A model generated the notes under the pieces. It saw only the letters and a program-made list of their open reading frames with translations. It was not told the DNA's origin and did not search any database. The position numbers and the translations under genes are program-made. From positions 1,540,262 to 1,604,261 of the forward strand of contig JBJCIZ010000744.1 in NCBI GenBank assembly GCA_051294375.1: a stretch of DNA of 64,000 nucleotides, written 5' to 3'. Source of the DNA: Paraspadella gotoi (Eukaryota; Chaetognatha). Below are positions 11,801 to 25,100 of this stretch, in pieces (the stretch's first letter is position 1; each line of letters starts with the position of its first letter).

Positions 11801-14800
11801 GCGTTCAATCCTGGCGCCACGCCGTATTCAACGCCTCTGTTGACGCTGGATGCCACCGTCGACACCTCTCTGCTTTTCCTTCTCCATTTCCGAGAAATGT
11901 GGTACTATCCGTATTTTTTATGTATTATTATTATCATCGCAGGAGTATCAAGCCACCAGAATCAAATATTAATAAATATTTTTATATATATAAATAATAT
12001 TATAAAATTATTTGTAAAATGAAATATATCAATTAAATAGAGTTGAAATAAATATAATTAAAATATAATCTTTCAAATTTAAAGGACCGATAATTCGTGG
12101 ACGACGACGACGATGAAGATTGCTTGAATGGCACCGTCGTTGACGTCGCGAATCATTTAGTTGACGTCAGCGACGGTGATCTCAAAGAGAAAGAGGTCAG
12201 TCGAGTAGGCGCCACGATGGCGCTCTATCGCTGGAAAAATCAGCGTCGACGACGACGAAGTACAACGGGAGCAAAGAGTAAGTTGAGGAAATATTTGTGT
12301 CTTTGTGAAATGTTGAGACGAATAATTTCGAGTGTAAAGTTTAATCTCACGATCCGTTTTACTTTTGGGAAAATACTATTTAATCTATTTTCTGTCGATA
12401 ATAGATTAGTACGATTTAATTGATTTTTTGGATGTGCGAATCTCATGCACTACCTTAATAGCTTATATCGAGCCCCGATGCTACTGCAATGAAAGTCAAT
12501 ATATATTTTATTTTATTATTAAGTTTTAACGTAGTTAATAATTATCAGTCCCTATTTTCCTATGGTCTTCTCCTATCTTCTAATCTTCTAATCCTTCTAA
12601 TCCGCTTTAGCCTTTGGCTTCAAGGCAGAGATTGAATCACAGGTGGTCATTTCGCCAGAAACATCACTTACCATTTTCGTTTCCTTTATATTCTTTTCAA
12701 CTTTTATATCCGATTTAAAAGAAAAAAAAGCATTAAGTGGATTAACGTTTTAATGTTAAAAAAGATATAGCATTAAGTGATAACGCTTTATTAATGTTAT
12801 TACAACCTGCGCTCGTGTCTCTTTTCATTTTCCAAAAAACGGATGAACGCAAGCTAAACGTGTATTTGATAATTTATTTTTCACTTGTGCAGGAATTCAA
12901 TGTCAAATGTCAAGATGTCAAATGTCAGATCTTTCTTGCGTCTCACTCGCATTTTTTTTTTCGTTTCACCCTCGATCTTTATTTTTTTTTTTTCGTTCTC
13001 AATTCTTCAAAATTAGTGAAGCATCGTGACTCGTATAATCAATAATCAATTTAAGATCATACAAACCAAACTTTTTTTTCATTTTCTCTTTCCCCCTTCC
13101 TTTGTTCCACTTGTTTTTGCCAAATCGAACTCGATCTGCTAAATTCTCTTCACCCTGATCGATCCTGTGTTGTCTTCTCTTATCACCGTCTTCTCTTCTT
13201 TTTTCTTGCCTCTCTATTTCTGTCTTTCTTCTTTTCTCTCTCTTTTTTTTTTTTTTCTCCCTTTCTCTTCTCTCCTTAGCCTCCCTTTTTCGGAAGCGAC
13301 GTCGTCTCACGAAAGCGGCAAACCGGCGCCGACGACAACAGGCGCCGTGCCTTTTCTTGCGCCGGCGCCGGCGCGTTCCCACTCTCGCGCGCCCAACGCT
13401 GAGGGCCGAAGTCGCGAAGTCTCCGACTTCAACTGAGTGATGCCGAAAAGATTTGCAGTTCAGGTGAGGATTGGTCAGGGTAGGATTTGGTTCGCTGAGA
13501 GATTTAGTCAGGTTGCGGATTTGGGTTTGCGAGTGTAACTCTCGCGGTTTCTTAGTAGCAGATAGACGAGCTTGGTCGGCAGTAGTATTGCGCGTCAATG
13601 TTCATGGCACAACTTTATGATTCGTTTAGGGTTAGAATTTTATGTTGCTTTAAAGGTCCTACTTGCATGGTCGCTTTCTAATACAAATAATTATTTTAAA
13701 TATTCAAGTACAGTGCATAAAATAAGAAATCATTATTGCCATTCTCTTAGACTATTAATATTTGTGCAAAGTCATCATTACTAGCTAAAGAGAGAAAACC
13801 AAAAAAATTCTTGTTTTGTCTCTTTTAGCTACTCATGATGACTGGGAAATTTTAAGTCTAAATTTATACATATATTGGCAAATTTATTATTTGAAGTATT
13901 TACTATTTATTAATATTTAATGATTATATATATAAATTTACAGACGAGAGTTTTACGACGACAGCGACGAAAGCGACGCGAATTCGAAGTCAATTTTCCC
14001 TTGGGATCCGTTATTTGACGACGACGACGACGAAAAAGTAGTGTCGAGCCACAAGCGCAGTTTGTCAAAGACATTGAACACGCAAAGACCAATATGCGAC
14101 CCAGAGCTTTAACATCACGCCAAGGCAACAACTAGCAATAACAATGATAACACGCATTCCAAAAATTGCACTACGGCAACGCTCAGAGCAACACTCGAAC
14201 GTCCGACGAAACGTCAGCGCGAATCCCTCGGGACTTCGTCCCGTTCGTCTCCCGGGATTCGTTTAGCTTTTTCGAGTCAAAACTTGCGCGCCTCTATAGT
14301 CGAGTCCGCGGCGATTCCGTCCGGCGTCGAATTTCGTTGGCGCCGACCGACGCCGCTTCCGTCGTTTTCCAGGCGGCGGTTGATGCGGCAGGCTGGCGCT
14401 GCTCCCGCTACCTCACCCGACCCCCGTCTCTTCCGGGACGACACCGGCCAAGACAACCTTGTTCGGCGGAAGGACGTGGCCGGAATCTTGACCTTGACGC
14501 CGTGAGAATCCGCGATTTGTCAGAAGCGATTACGTTCGTGTCGATGTCGACGACGTGGCTGCGGCGTCGGCGGCGGCGGCGGCGAAGAAAGGGGGTTCTC
14601 TCTCTTGTCCTTTGGCTTCGTTTTGGCTTTGCGTCTGGAGAAGACGGGGGGACGGGAGTAGGGGGGAGGATCTCTGGAGAGTTGAAGACGACGTCGACGA
14701 CTTCGTGGCGTCGCGGCGTCGGTGACTTGGTTACAAAAGTCCGCTACGAAGGTACGAATCGGTTCTGTGAACTTTTTGGTTCTGGCATTTTTACCCGTAT

Positions 14801-16369
14801 TACATCTTATAATTTCATCTTAATATGAAACGGACAATTTTGTTCTCTTTTTTTTTTACAATTCTTGGACATCATTTTATTGCGCGCGAGATTAACTTTT
14901 ATAAAGTCGGGTTAACCCTCAATATGAGAATTAGTTTCTTTTAATTGTTAATTTTTGTTTATCGCGCAGAGGGCGTGAGACTGAGGGAAGAAGGCGCCAT
15001 GTGGACGGCGACGACGTCGACGACGTTATCGTTGAGACGGAAGCCAGCTCCCCGACGGAGCACCAGGCCTGTCAGGTAAGAGTGGGAAAGTGATGGTTGA
15101 TTGATTTGAAGTGCTGACGCTTGGCTTAGGCGAAGTTAATTGACATAAAGAATCCTTTTCAGCAAATAGTTATGTCTTTCTAATTACATGTGAACATGGT
15201 GGTTAATTGCTTTAACCAATATAAAATACTTAGTTCATTCACTCAAGATAACACGATCCCTTATTAGGAGGGCTATATTAACGGCAAGATGATGTAATTA
15301 ATTATTACCATATTTTCTTTTATCCAACTACCATATTATTTTGATTTCAGCGTGAATTTGTCCTGGCCTCCTCGAGCTTTCGATACAGACTCGTCGGAGC
15401 CTTCGTCTGACGGTAATCTATGAAAGATATTATTAACCGGGTTTTATTTTGTTAATAAAATAGGGTACAAATCACTTTCTCAGGTCTCGAGCGAAATTGG
15501 ATCGGAGCCAATCGGATGCGTTTCCTCTTCTCCATTGTCGACTTCATCTGTTGGCTATTTTTTATTGGTTGTCCAAATTCATATAAAGTTTGAAAAATTA
15601 TTTATTTATTCGTTAGTTTAATTATTTAACTTTCATTCCCCGACTCTGATTTATCTCTTTTTCAGCATCAACACCGGAATTCGTTTATACTTCTCGTTGG
15701 CGGCGCGAGATTCGCGCGGCGGGGAAACCGCCGCCGCCGCTCGACCATCGCATCCGGTGATCGGTTTGGAGGGTTGGGCGGTATAGGGGGGTTAAAGGTG
15801 GTGTGTTAATTGTTGTCAAGGTCTGTTATGATATTGTTATTAATTGGCATTTTTATTGAATTCAAAGCTGTCAGTTGTAATTAAATGTTTTCCATGATAG
15901 GTTTTGATTACGTTGTTGGAAAATTCGTCTTAAAATCATTTCTACTTAAATATATTTGCTTTTAAAGCTTTGTTCTAGCAAAGTGGAAAAATTATTCACT
16001 TGGTGGCAGGGGCGGGTGTTGAATTGTCATTTAATTCCTACCCCTCTCACCAATCCCTGACTCTCTCAGATGAGTCCAATGATGAGTTCTTTCCTTCTCT
16101 CACCGAACTCTCTTCACTTCGTCGTCTTTCCCGTATCGTCATGGTTGACTCGTCAGAAGGACTCCGAGGTTTGACTCTTTGTCTACTATGATTACATTAA
16201 TTACATTACAGGAACATAATTTCTGCATACTTCATAAAATACGAAATTACGCAATTATCTAGTGAGGAAAATCGGTCTCTTTGGACTATTTTACAAACTA
16301 CTTTTTGATATAAATTCATAATATATGTGGCTAAATCCATCAGCGTTCATTAGCGGGCATTGTGTGGGA

Positions 16370-16500
16370 GGCTGTCATTCGTTCCCACCAAAGGTCCTGG
16401 GTTTTAGGCCGGTTGGTCGCTAGCACTTTAGAGGGACGGGGCGCTTAACCGCCTGTACATGATGTTACAGTCTGATCGAGTCAGGACTTGCTTATATTGA
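16370..16500 (+). repeat. SINE-like repeat, copy 1 counterpart of 34,610-34,790
   Basis: Same element as at 34,610-34,790, inside the RhoGEF intron, with a tRNA-like GGTCCTGGGTTTTAG box. It is included because the two versions help judge copy divergence. Confidence 0.5.
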
Positions 16501-17454
16501 ATGGGTCTCTCACTAAACTAACAATTATTACTGCTCTTCAAATTCAATATTAATGATAGAACTAACATAAAATAACAATATTCTGTCTCTTCATAATTAC
16601 AATATTAATGATAGATATACAAATGAATAAAGTCTGATGATGAAATTTACGACACCGAACTTCTTCATCCCCCCCTCGATAACAGCTTCCTCTTCTCACG
16701 TCATCTCTTCTTCCTTGTCCACCAACCGTCGGCCGCAACCGTCGCCGCACGCCATTTCCCACGCGGAAATCGGTGCGCTGAAGTCGAGCTCTTCGGCGGG
16801 GCGTTGGGCCGAAGCAGGCGGGGCGTATCAAAAGGCGGAGCGTCGTTGCCGACTTTGCAGGTGAGAAACTAATATTGCAAATTTGAGATTTCGACGAGGT
16901 CGTCGGAAACAAGATGATAACGGTGTCATTTGATTATTTCTCTCTCAGGCACCCTTTCCCTCCTCTCTCTCACCTTCTCTCTCTACCTTCTTCCCTTCCT
17001 CCTTCCTCCCTTCTTCTCTTTCCCTCTCACTCCCTCACTCTCTCTTCTCTCCGCTCTTCCGCCGTCATCGCCTCGACGCGAGACGCGACGACGAGTCCGG
17101 GGTCTGGATGTTTCAGGGTTGGGGAAGTATTCGTTAATTTATCATTAGTTACATTATTTATTTATTCTGGCGATAAAAGTATTTTATTGAACCCGATTGA
17201 AAAGTTCTTCTTTTTTTTCTATATCTCTCTCTCTCTCTCTCTTCTCTTCTTCTCTTCCCCTCTCCTCCACTCTCCCAGTCGAAGACGACGACGAGACGAC
17301 CTCTCGACGCGAATTGCACCCACCTTATTCAACGGAGTGTTATCGAGAGCACGCCATCGGGCTCGACGATCGAATGGACAGTCTTGAGGGGAAGTGGTGA
17401 AAATGTGAGGTAAGAATTTACGATGATGATGATGTTTTTAGAGCAATTTTTTTG

Positions 17455-17660
17455 TTTAAGAAAGTTGTTTGCAACGGCGGGGGATGTGTGATGCTGGGGG
17501 TGTTGACGGGCATCTCCGACAGCTGGCGCACAGGGCTTTTGGACTACAGTGACCACCCCATGCATGGCGTGGTTTTGCCACACATACACACTTTAACAGG
17601 TGACCGTGAGGGTTTAATCACGGTGGTGAATGAGTATATTAGCTGTCAAGCGAATGGGAC
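17455..17660 (-). repeat. SINE-like repeat, copy 1 counterpart of 35,835-36,040
   Basis: Same element as at 35,835-36,040 and 63,050-63,250, carrying the block CATCTCCGACAGCTGGCGCA and the tail GTGACCGTGAGGGTTTAATC. Its tRNA-like box is on the minus strand. Confidence 0.6.
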
Positions 17661-18056
17661 GAGCTGAGTTTTTACAAGCTATACGGGAAGCGATTTAGGG
17701 GATTCGCCACAGTTGATTAATTGATGATAAATAAATGTTCCTGTATAAATCACGTTTCTTTTAATCAAAACGCACGAAACGAAGCAAAAATTACATATGA
17801 TGATGATGTGATGATGATTTTTTTCAATGGATATTGTTCGCTACTCCCAAGAATGTTAGCACTTGACTGTTAATAGTGAAAATTATCTTCCAGCCCTCAC
17901 CCTCCATGCTCATTGGCTCACCCTTCTCTCCGCAAGAATCTCCCAGATCACGCTCGTTTCTCCGCGTCGTCGCTCGCTCTTCCTGGTCGGGTCACGCGGA
18001 AAATTTGCCGCGTGTTATGTTATGTTAGTCTGCAAAATTGTAGTAATATTTATATG

Positions 18057-18087
<31 letters not shown>

Positions 18088-20692
18088 GTCAGGCGGCTAA
18101 ATCTGTGGCGGAGTCGCGCTGGTGATCATGAACGCGCCGGCTGTTGGGATGGCGACGGCGTTCAAGGGCGGCGCAGGGTTAGGGGGGGGCGATTAGTTAG
18201 ATTGACGGAGAACGGATTGGGAATGTCGTAATGGTATCAATCGTTTGATTAATTGATTGGATGATGTGTTTTGAGTGTGTTGTAAATAATATGACAAGTT
18301 GAAGCATGAAAAGTGTGATTATAGTAATCAACATGAAAAACGGTTGGCATTTTATTCGTCTAATATTTCTTCAACTTATCTTGCTTCTTCTCCTTTTTTT
18401 TTCCCCCTCTTTTTTCTTTATCTTACTCTGTATCTTCATTTTCTTCCATTATTTTACTTCTTTCTTTTTTTCTTCTTCCTTTTTTTCCTTTTTCTTCCCT
18501 TCACTCTCTCTCTCACGCTCTCTCCATCTCTTTCTCTCCCCCAACACTCTCTATCTCATTCTTGTCTCGCCATCTTGATCCAGATCGTGGGGGCCCTCTG
18601 GAACCACGCGACGTCGACTCGGAGGAATTGAGTTTCGTCGCGGGAAAGATCGTCGTGTTCGATGCACGGGACCGAACATTGGTGGTAGGGGCCAGGCTGG
18701 AGCAGGTAGGAGGAGTTTGGGCTGGCGCAGGTTTCGGGCGGCCTGGCTGGAGCAGGTAGTGTTCGGGCTGGTTGGAACGGTTAGGGGCGGCCTGCTGGAG
18801 CAGGGTACGTTCGGGATGGTTGGAGATGTTAGGTTCGGTGCTGGTTGGTTGTGCAGGTTAGGGGCGGGCTTTGGCTTGGAGTAGGTTAGGGGTGGGCTTC
18901 TGGACCACTTGCGTGCAGCAGTTAGATTTCTTTTCAAGTGCTCGGCTAAATTAGCTATCTCAGGTTGAATTGAATTTGCTTTAGTGAAAGAGTTGGCCCT
19001 ATAGTCGTTGAAGCTGGTTCTTTGTCGCGATGAGGAGTTATATCTGAATCGTGAATCTCAAAGATCGAGATTGATCAATAAAAGATCTCCTCATCTCCTA
19101 TCCCATCCGTTACAACCTCAGGACGACACTCCTCCCCTCATTCCCCCTCTTCCCGTCCCCTTCTCTCGACGAGACGACGTCCGTCCCGCGCCGGACGACT
19201 TCGGTTGGATTCCCGGCCAATCACGGTTTCGCCTCTGCCATTTCGGTGGATTAGTTTTATTATAATTATTGATTAATGATGAATAAGGAATGGGAGAGAT
19301 TCTTGATTTGAAGTCTTGCAGGTGTCCTACATGTTTGTCTTGTTAAATAAAGAGACTGAGAGAGATTCTTGATTTTGAATCTTGCAAGGGTGTCCTCCAT
19401 GTTGTCTCGTTAAATAGGGCGGGAGGCCATAAATAAACTTAGGAGAGAGATAGTTGTTTATTAAATAAGATGGTTCTTTATATTGTTTGTAAAATCGTAA
19501 CTATTAAATTTTATTTTTTCCTCCCCCCTATGTTTTAAAGATTTCCTCGAATCGGAAGTGCGTCGACTTGAGGATCGCGCACACGCGACGAGTTGGGACT
19601 CGACACGCGACATTTGACGCCGGGTGAGGCGGCGGCGCGAGGGTTGGGGGGAACGGGTGATGTGGGATTTATTGAATATGCTAACCCTGTTTATACTATT
19701 TGATTAATTAATTAATTTTCGTTGAACTTCCTAATTTTCCTCAGGAACTCTAAGGAATTCTTTCGGAATCAAAGTCGAGCGAGACGACGGCGTCTTTCGA
19801 GCAGATTCTACAGGTTTGTGTTAAATATTGTATATCTATTTTTAATATTAGTTAAAATGTTCAATTTTAAACTTATCCGTTTCAGCTCAGCAGCTTCGCC
19901 GTGCAAGAGCCCCGCCCTTCGTCCGTCAGAGGCGAATAGGATCCGCGGTCTCGACGACTGTAAGTGAGAACGACTTCGCCAGGATATCAGGTTGAAAGGG
20001 GGGCGGACACGTGCATCATTTTTATATCATTTACTCTTAATATTAAAAAAAATTTTTTGAAATTTGATCCTTAACTTCCAATCAATCGAATCAAAGAAAT
20101 ATGAGTCTTTGAGCCGTTTCACCTGTGATAGATATGAGCTGATTTTCTACTATGGCAATTAGTTGAGGAAATTCCTCTTTCTCCCTTCATCCCCTAGACG
20201 TGGTGGAGGGCTACTCCTCTGCCGGTCTGCCCGCTTTTCGACTTCGGATCTCGTCGCCGCGTTTCGCAACGTCGACGCATCCTCGAGTTTTCAGGAGGTT
20301 CGTGCAGAATCTCCCAACGCGCGTCACTCAGAGTGCGTTGGAGAAGTGGGGGGGCGAGGCCATAGCCTTTCTATTTATTTGTCAGCTAATCAATTAAGAT
20401 ATGACATTGATGGCATATTTTTTTTATTTCACTTTCTCATTTATTCCAGTCGCCACGGTTCCTGCGTCGGGCTCATTTTCAGAAATCGGGAGAAAGTTTT
20501 CGAGGTTTACTCGAGTATCTCTCAATCATCAGAAGCCATTCATCACTCTAGATCAACTCACACCGAGACGGGCGGAGCAAGCAGGTAGTGCGCAGTCCAT
20601 GGGGATTGTTGTTGCAGTTAAATATGTATAATTTTGAATTATTTACTAATACAGGCAAAATCTTAAAAATATGTTATTTCCTATCTCTCTCT

Positions 20693-21079
20693 NNNNNNNN
20701 NNNNNNNNNNNNNNNNNAATTCGCCTCGATAGTTCCATTTACATCGTCATTAGGACTCTGTATGTAAAATTTCATGAAATTCGATCTGGGGGGTTTTGTT
20801 GGGAACAGATTCTGGTCACAAAAAAAAAACCACAATCTCGTTTTATAACATGAAGCCTTCTGTAATGTTTCGAAAGTTTAAAGTCAGAACTCTCCTTTTC
20901 TCTTCTCCTTTTCCATTCTGGGAATCATTTCGAATTATTTGCTAGTTAGTGCAGTATTTTACTGTTCCTCGTCACTGGGAATTAAATCGTTCCTTTAATT
21001 AAAACTAAATTTATATTAATTACACTTGAAAATAAGTCGATTCGAGTCGCCAGGNNNNNNNNNNNNNNNNNNNNNNNNN
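20693..21079. other. two 25-N gaps bracketing a stray RAB23 intron fragment
   Basis: Ns occupy 20,693-20,717 and 21,055-21,079. The 337 bases between them (20,718-21,054) match 23,815-24,145, part of the RAB23 intron between exons 4 and 5, and also about 5,808-6,142 of copy 1. It is out of place here, which points to a scaffolding or gap-filling mistake. Confidence 0.9.
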
Positions 21080-22105
21080 TTAAAAAAGAAGTTTCAATCC
21101 GTTTTTTTTTTTATCATTTCTAAATAAAAGTCTTAAATAAAAAGCTTCCGTTTAAAAAAGAAATCGTGCCGCGGAGCAATTAGCAAGAATTAGCTTAGAA
21201 AAGTAATGATTAATTGATATAATAGTAGAATTTACTAGGAAAAATTCCGAAAGTCTTTTGTTCGAATCGATTTTCGAAAAAAAATCCTCCGTTTTCCCGG
21301 TCGAATCGAAAGATGTCGCTGAGACTCGAGTCTTCCAAAAGGAGAAACAAATGAACAGCGCGATTCCTGTGCAAATCTCTCCGGTGAAATTCCGATCCAT
21401 CAAACCGAAACATTCCATTCTTTTTGCGCGACAAACTCTCGTTCCGTGAACGTCACCGTCGCGACCGGACGGATATTCCGCGCCGGGAAGTTTGAAAAAC
21501 GACTGGTCGGTCGGTCGGCCGCATAAGATCCATTTACATCAAGGCAGAAAGAATCATGTAGTTGTACCCTGTTCGTCCGTCGTACGCCTAACCATTTTTT
21601 TGAAAGGAAAAAGTCAAGAGAAGGACAATTTTGTTTTTTCATTTAATTTCTTTTTTTTATAGATAAAAACAGCGATTCGATTACTTTGCTCAGACGCCCA
21701 TTGGTCACCATACTATGTTATGTTATTAATTCCTATTTATTGCCAATTAATGGACAATTTAGGACTTTAACCGCCAAGTATTATTCTTGTTTCCAGGCTT
21801 TCGTGAGATTCCGTTCCAATAAATTCTCGTTCGCGATCAGCGAAAAAAAACGCGAACTAAAAACGAAAATTTTGAAAAAAAAAACTCAAAACTTTTGTGT
21901 TGAAAAACCTGATAAAACGTTTTGAAGGGTGGGGTCGTCCGTTCCACCGCTCGCTCGATCCGTTTGTTCATGATTTTAACGGTCTGGCCGAAAGTCGCGG
22001 ACTTCTGCGGACAACTCTTGACCTTTCTCAAAACGTCAAACGCCGGATCTCTCTCTCTCTCACTCTTTCTCTCTCTCTCACTCACTCTCTCTCTCATATC
22101 CAATA
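21080..22105 (+). promoter_or_regulatory. RAB23: upstream region and probable 5' UTR of RAB23 (copy 2)
   Basis: Matches 1,052-1,929 of copy 1. No coding exon is visible. The last 60 bases before the start codon are CT-rich. No TATA-like element can be assigned with confidence. It is labelled regulatory only from its position upstream of the first coding exon. Confidence 0.4.
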
Positions 22106-25100
22106 ATGCGGGAGGGAAGAGCTGGAAGACGGCGATCAAGCGTTTTTACATTAAAGCAATATGTATAAATATATATATAATATTAATATCATATGAATTA
22201 AAAAGAGAAATCATTTATTTTCCCACACGACCCACCACAGAGTGGTATCGTGGCGACGGGGCTTGGGCAAATCCTCGATGATCCAACGCTTATTTGCAAA
22301 GGTCTCTTCACTAAAGTACTATAGGAAGACAAATCGGGGTCGGACTTTCTCGAACGCCAGGTCGATACTGGATTTTATTTTTCGATTATTTAAATTAACG
22401 GAATAAGTTGCCGAGATTTTGAGACATTCTCGTTAGTTAAATCGTTTATACGATTATTACAAATCTGACTTGAACACACTGATGTTCATGAACCTGAAAA
22501 ATTAAGGTTAACTAAATATTTTTTGTGTATTAATACATTTTTGTTGAAAGCGGTAAACGTCTGTTTCAAAACAACGGACATTTTCTTGCCTATTATGGTG
22601 GCCCATTATCGCTCAGGGTCCAATATTTGAAGTTCGCCTCGATAGTTTTATTGTATCTTCAACCAAATTTCCATAAATTTGGTCCAAGTAGTTTTGCGGA
22701 AACAGATTCTTCGGTCACAAAAAACAATGACTCATTTTATATATTATCTAAATCGCTAATTAAAACTCTTTTTGATTAAAGATCGATGATGGAGGGAGAA
22801 GACGTGGCGTCTTTGATGCTTTGGGACACGCGGGTCAAGAGTGAGTTCGGACGCCATCACTAAGCTTATTACAGGGGTGAGCGGAAAAGACGATCTTTAC
22901 AGGGTGCGGGGTGTTGATTAAACGTAATTAATCTTCTGGGATGTTTTAAAACAAGGGGATCATTGAAAAAATTGGATCCGTTTTCTAAAATGGATGTTTC
23001 TGATTAGTGTCGCATAACTTACGGTCTGCCTAAGATAAAAATAGCCAAGTAAACTTACTCTTTCCAAATATATTAGATTTATTCATTGTTACTAATAATT
23101 ATTAAACATGAATTTTAAAAAGGCAGGAATTTGGAGAATTTTGACCGAAAAGTCATAAAGTTTGCTCTCTTTTTCCACTTTTCATCCCTCCCCCTTCTTC
23201 TTCCTCTCGCCTTTCCTCCCTCTTTTACCTCCTCCTTCTTTTCCTCCCTTCCCTCCCTCCTCTCCTCCCCACCTTCTTTTCCTCCCCTTCCTCTTCTTCC
23301 TTCCTTCATTCCTCCCAAGGCGCCCAGGCCTGCTGTGGTCGCCTTCTCCCTCACGACCGCAAGTCTTTCCCGCCGTCGACTCGTGGCTGCGAAAGGTCGA
23401 CGACGAAGTGGGCGGCGACGATCCCGACGGCGATCGTCCTCAACAAGATGGACATGGATGGATCGGGTCGGTCGCGCGGAGTACAGGAGGGGGGGCACTA
23501 TAAAGAGCTTAGTAGGGTGGATGACCGCGAAATATCACAGGGCCTCGCTATCGAGCCAGAACGACACACTATAAGAGCTTAGTAGGCGTGGATGACAGAA
23601 AATATCACAAGAGGTCTCGCTATCCAGCCAGAACACTACACTATAAGAGCTTAGTAGGGTGGGATGACGGAAAATATCACAGGGCCTCGCCTATCGAGCC
23701 AGAACGACTATAGTCGGGGGGTTTGGGGAAAGGGCGGAGGAGAGACTCTGGGTATTTAGCCTTTTTTTTGCTTCAGGGCCCCTGTATCTCTCGTCGGGGG
23801 TTGAATATTCAAAATTCGCCTCGATAGTTCCATTTACATCGTCATTAGGACTCTGTATGTAAAATTTCATGAAATTCGATCTGGGGTTTTGTTGGGAACA
23901 GATCTGGTCACAAAAAAAAAACCACAATCTCGTTTATAACATGAAGCCTTCTGTAATGTTTCGAAAGTTTAAATCCAGAACTCTCCTTTTCTCTTCTCCT
24001 TTTCCATTCTGGGAATCATTTCGAATTATTTGCTAGTTAGTGCAGTATTTTACTGTTCCTCGTCACTGGGAATTAAATCGTTCCTTAATTAAAACTAAAT
24101 TTAATTAATTACACTTGAAAATAGAGTCGATTCGAGTCGCCAGGTAATAAGCTAATCAAAATGCCTTTCCCCCCCCCCCCTTCTCCACCTTCCTCCCCCA
24201 AGGCTTCGAACAAGTGTCTTCCTTCGAAGCGGACGCCCTCTCTCTTCGTCTTCGACTTCCTCTTTATCAACTTCGGTCAAGACAACTCCAACGTCGACGC
24301 CGTCTTCAAATTTCTAGCTGCTAGTTACATACGGGGGATGAACCGGTAAGCTGATATTACATACGGGGGGATAAAAAAGGGATCAGTGGGTGACTGGGTT
24401 TACGGTTTACTTACGGGGATAAATTAACCGAGGTTTGGGGTTCTATTTTGAGTTATAAATTAATGATTTGTAGTTATCATCGGGGAGAATTAAATTGTAA
24501 TTTACGTTTCGGTGGGCAGTAAAAAGAGAATGCAACCGTTTTAGTTACATTGAGAGGGAAAAAAATTACAGTCCATTGTCTCATAAGGAGAGAAATTAAT
24601 CGTTATTTTAGTTACATCCGAGACATATTAATTCTTTGTTTACATCCGTGGAAATATTAACCGAGATTTTTCGATCCGTACATCCAGGAGACTTCGATTC
24701 TGACCCCGATCCGTCGCNNNNNNNNNNNNNNNNNNNNNNNNNNNNNNNNNNNNNNNNNNNNNNNNNNNNNNNNNNNNNNNNNNNNNNNNNNNNNNNNNNN
24801 NNNNNNNNNNNNNNNNNNNNNNNNNNNNNNNNNNNNNNNNNNNNNNNNNNNNNNNNNNNNNNNNNNNNNNNNNNNNNNNNNNNNNNNNNNNNNNNNNNNN
24901 NNNNNNNNNNNNNNNNNNNNNNNNNNNNNNNNNNNNNNNNNNNNNNNNNNNNNNNNNNNNNNNNNNNNNNNNNNNNNNNNNNNNNNTCGTCGTCTTGATT
25001 GAAAGAAATTATATCTGTTATTATATATTATATTCGATTAGGTCCGTTGGCGGCGGCGGCGGCGTGAGCTGCGTGAGCGGTGGGACCACCATCGGCGGCG

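Larger units (their letters stand above)
8859..20588 (+). pseudogene. RhoGEF (Asef/collybistin type) copy 1, truncated and frame-broken
   Basis: This is a second version of the 5' two-thirds of the RhoGEF gene at 27,002-43,412. It begins with the same ATG (8,859-8,861) and carries recognisable equivalents of the exons through the middle of the DH domain (last one at about 20,450-20,585). The SH3 exon is at 18,584-18,705. Single-base indels break the frame repeatedly: the exon that is one open frame of more than 750 codons in copy 2 is split across several frames between 9,590 and 11,890. Sequence stops at the 25-N gap at 20,693, so the second half of the DH domain, the PH domain and the tail are missing. 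The evenness of indels across exons and introns argues for read error, not decay. Confidence 0.75.
1052..20690 (+). repeat. about 19-kb duplicated segment, copy 1 (matches 21,080-39,190)
   Basis: From 1,052 to 20,690 nearly every stretch can be followed collinearly in 21,080-39,190, exons and introns alike, except for an inverted block at about 1,996-4,669. The two copies differ mainly by single-base insertions and deletions, many in homopolymers, at similar density in exons and introns. Copy 1 ends at a 25-N gap inside the RhoGEF gene, two introns into the DH coding region. This pattern is expected for an uncorrected long read or second haplotype placed beside its own locus. A genuine recent tandem duplication is not excluded. 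Confidence 0.85.

Noticed and set aside
1052-20690. A second functional RAB23 and a RhoGEF paralogue
   Set aside because: Frame-breaking indels in exons and introns alike, an inverted block and termination at N-gaps fit an assembly duplicate better than a functional tandem gene pair.
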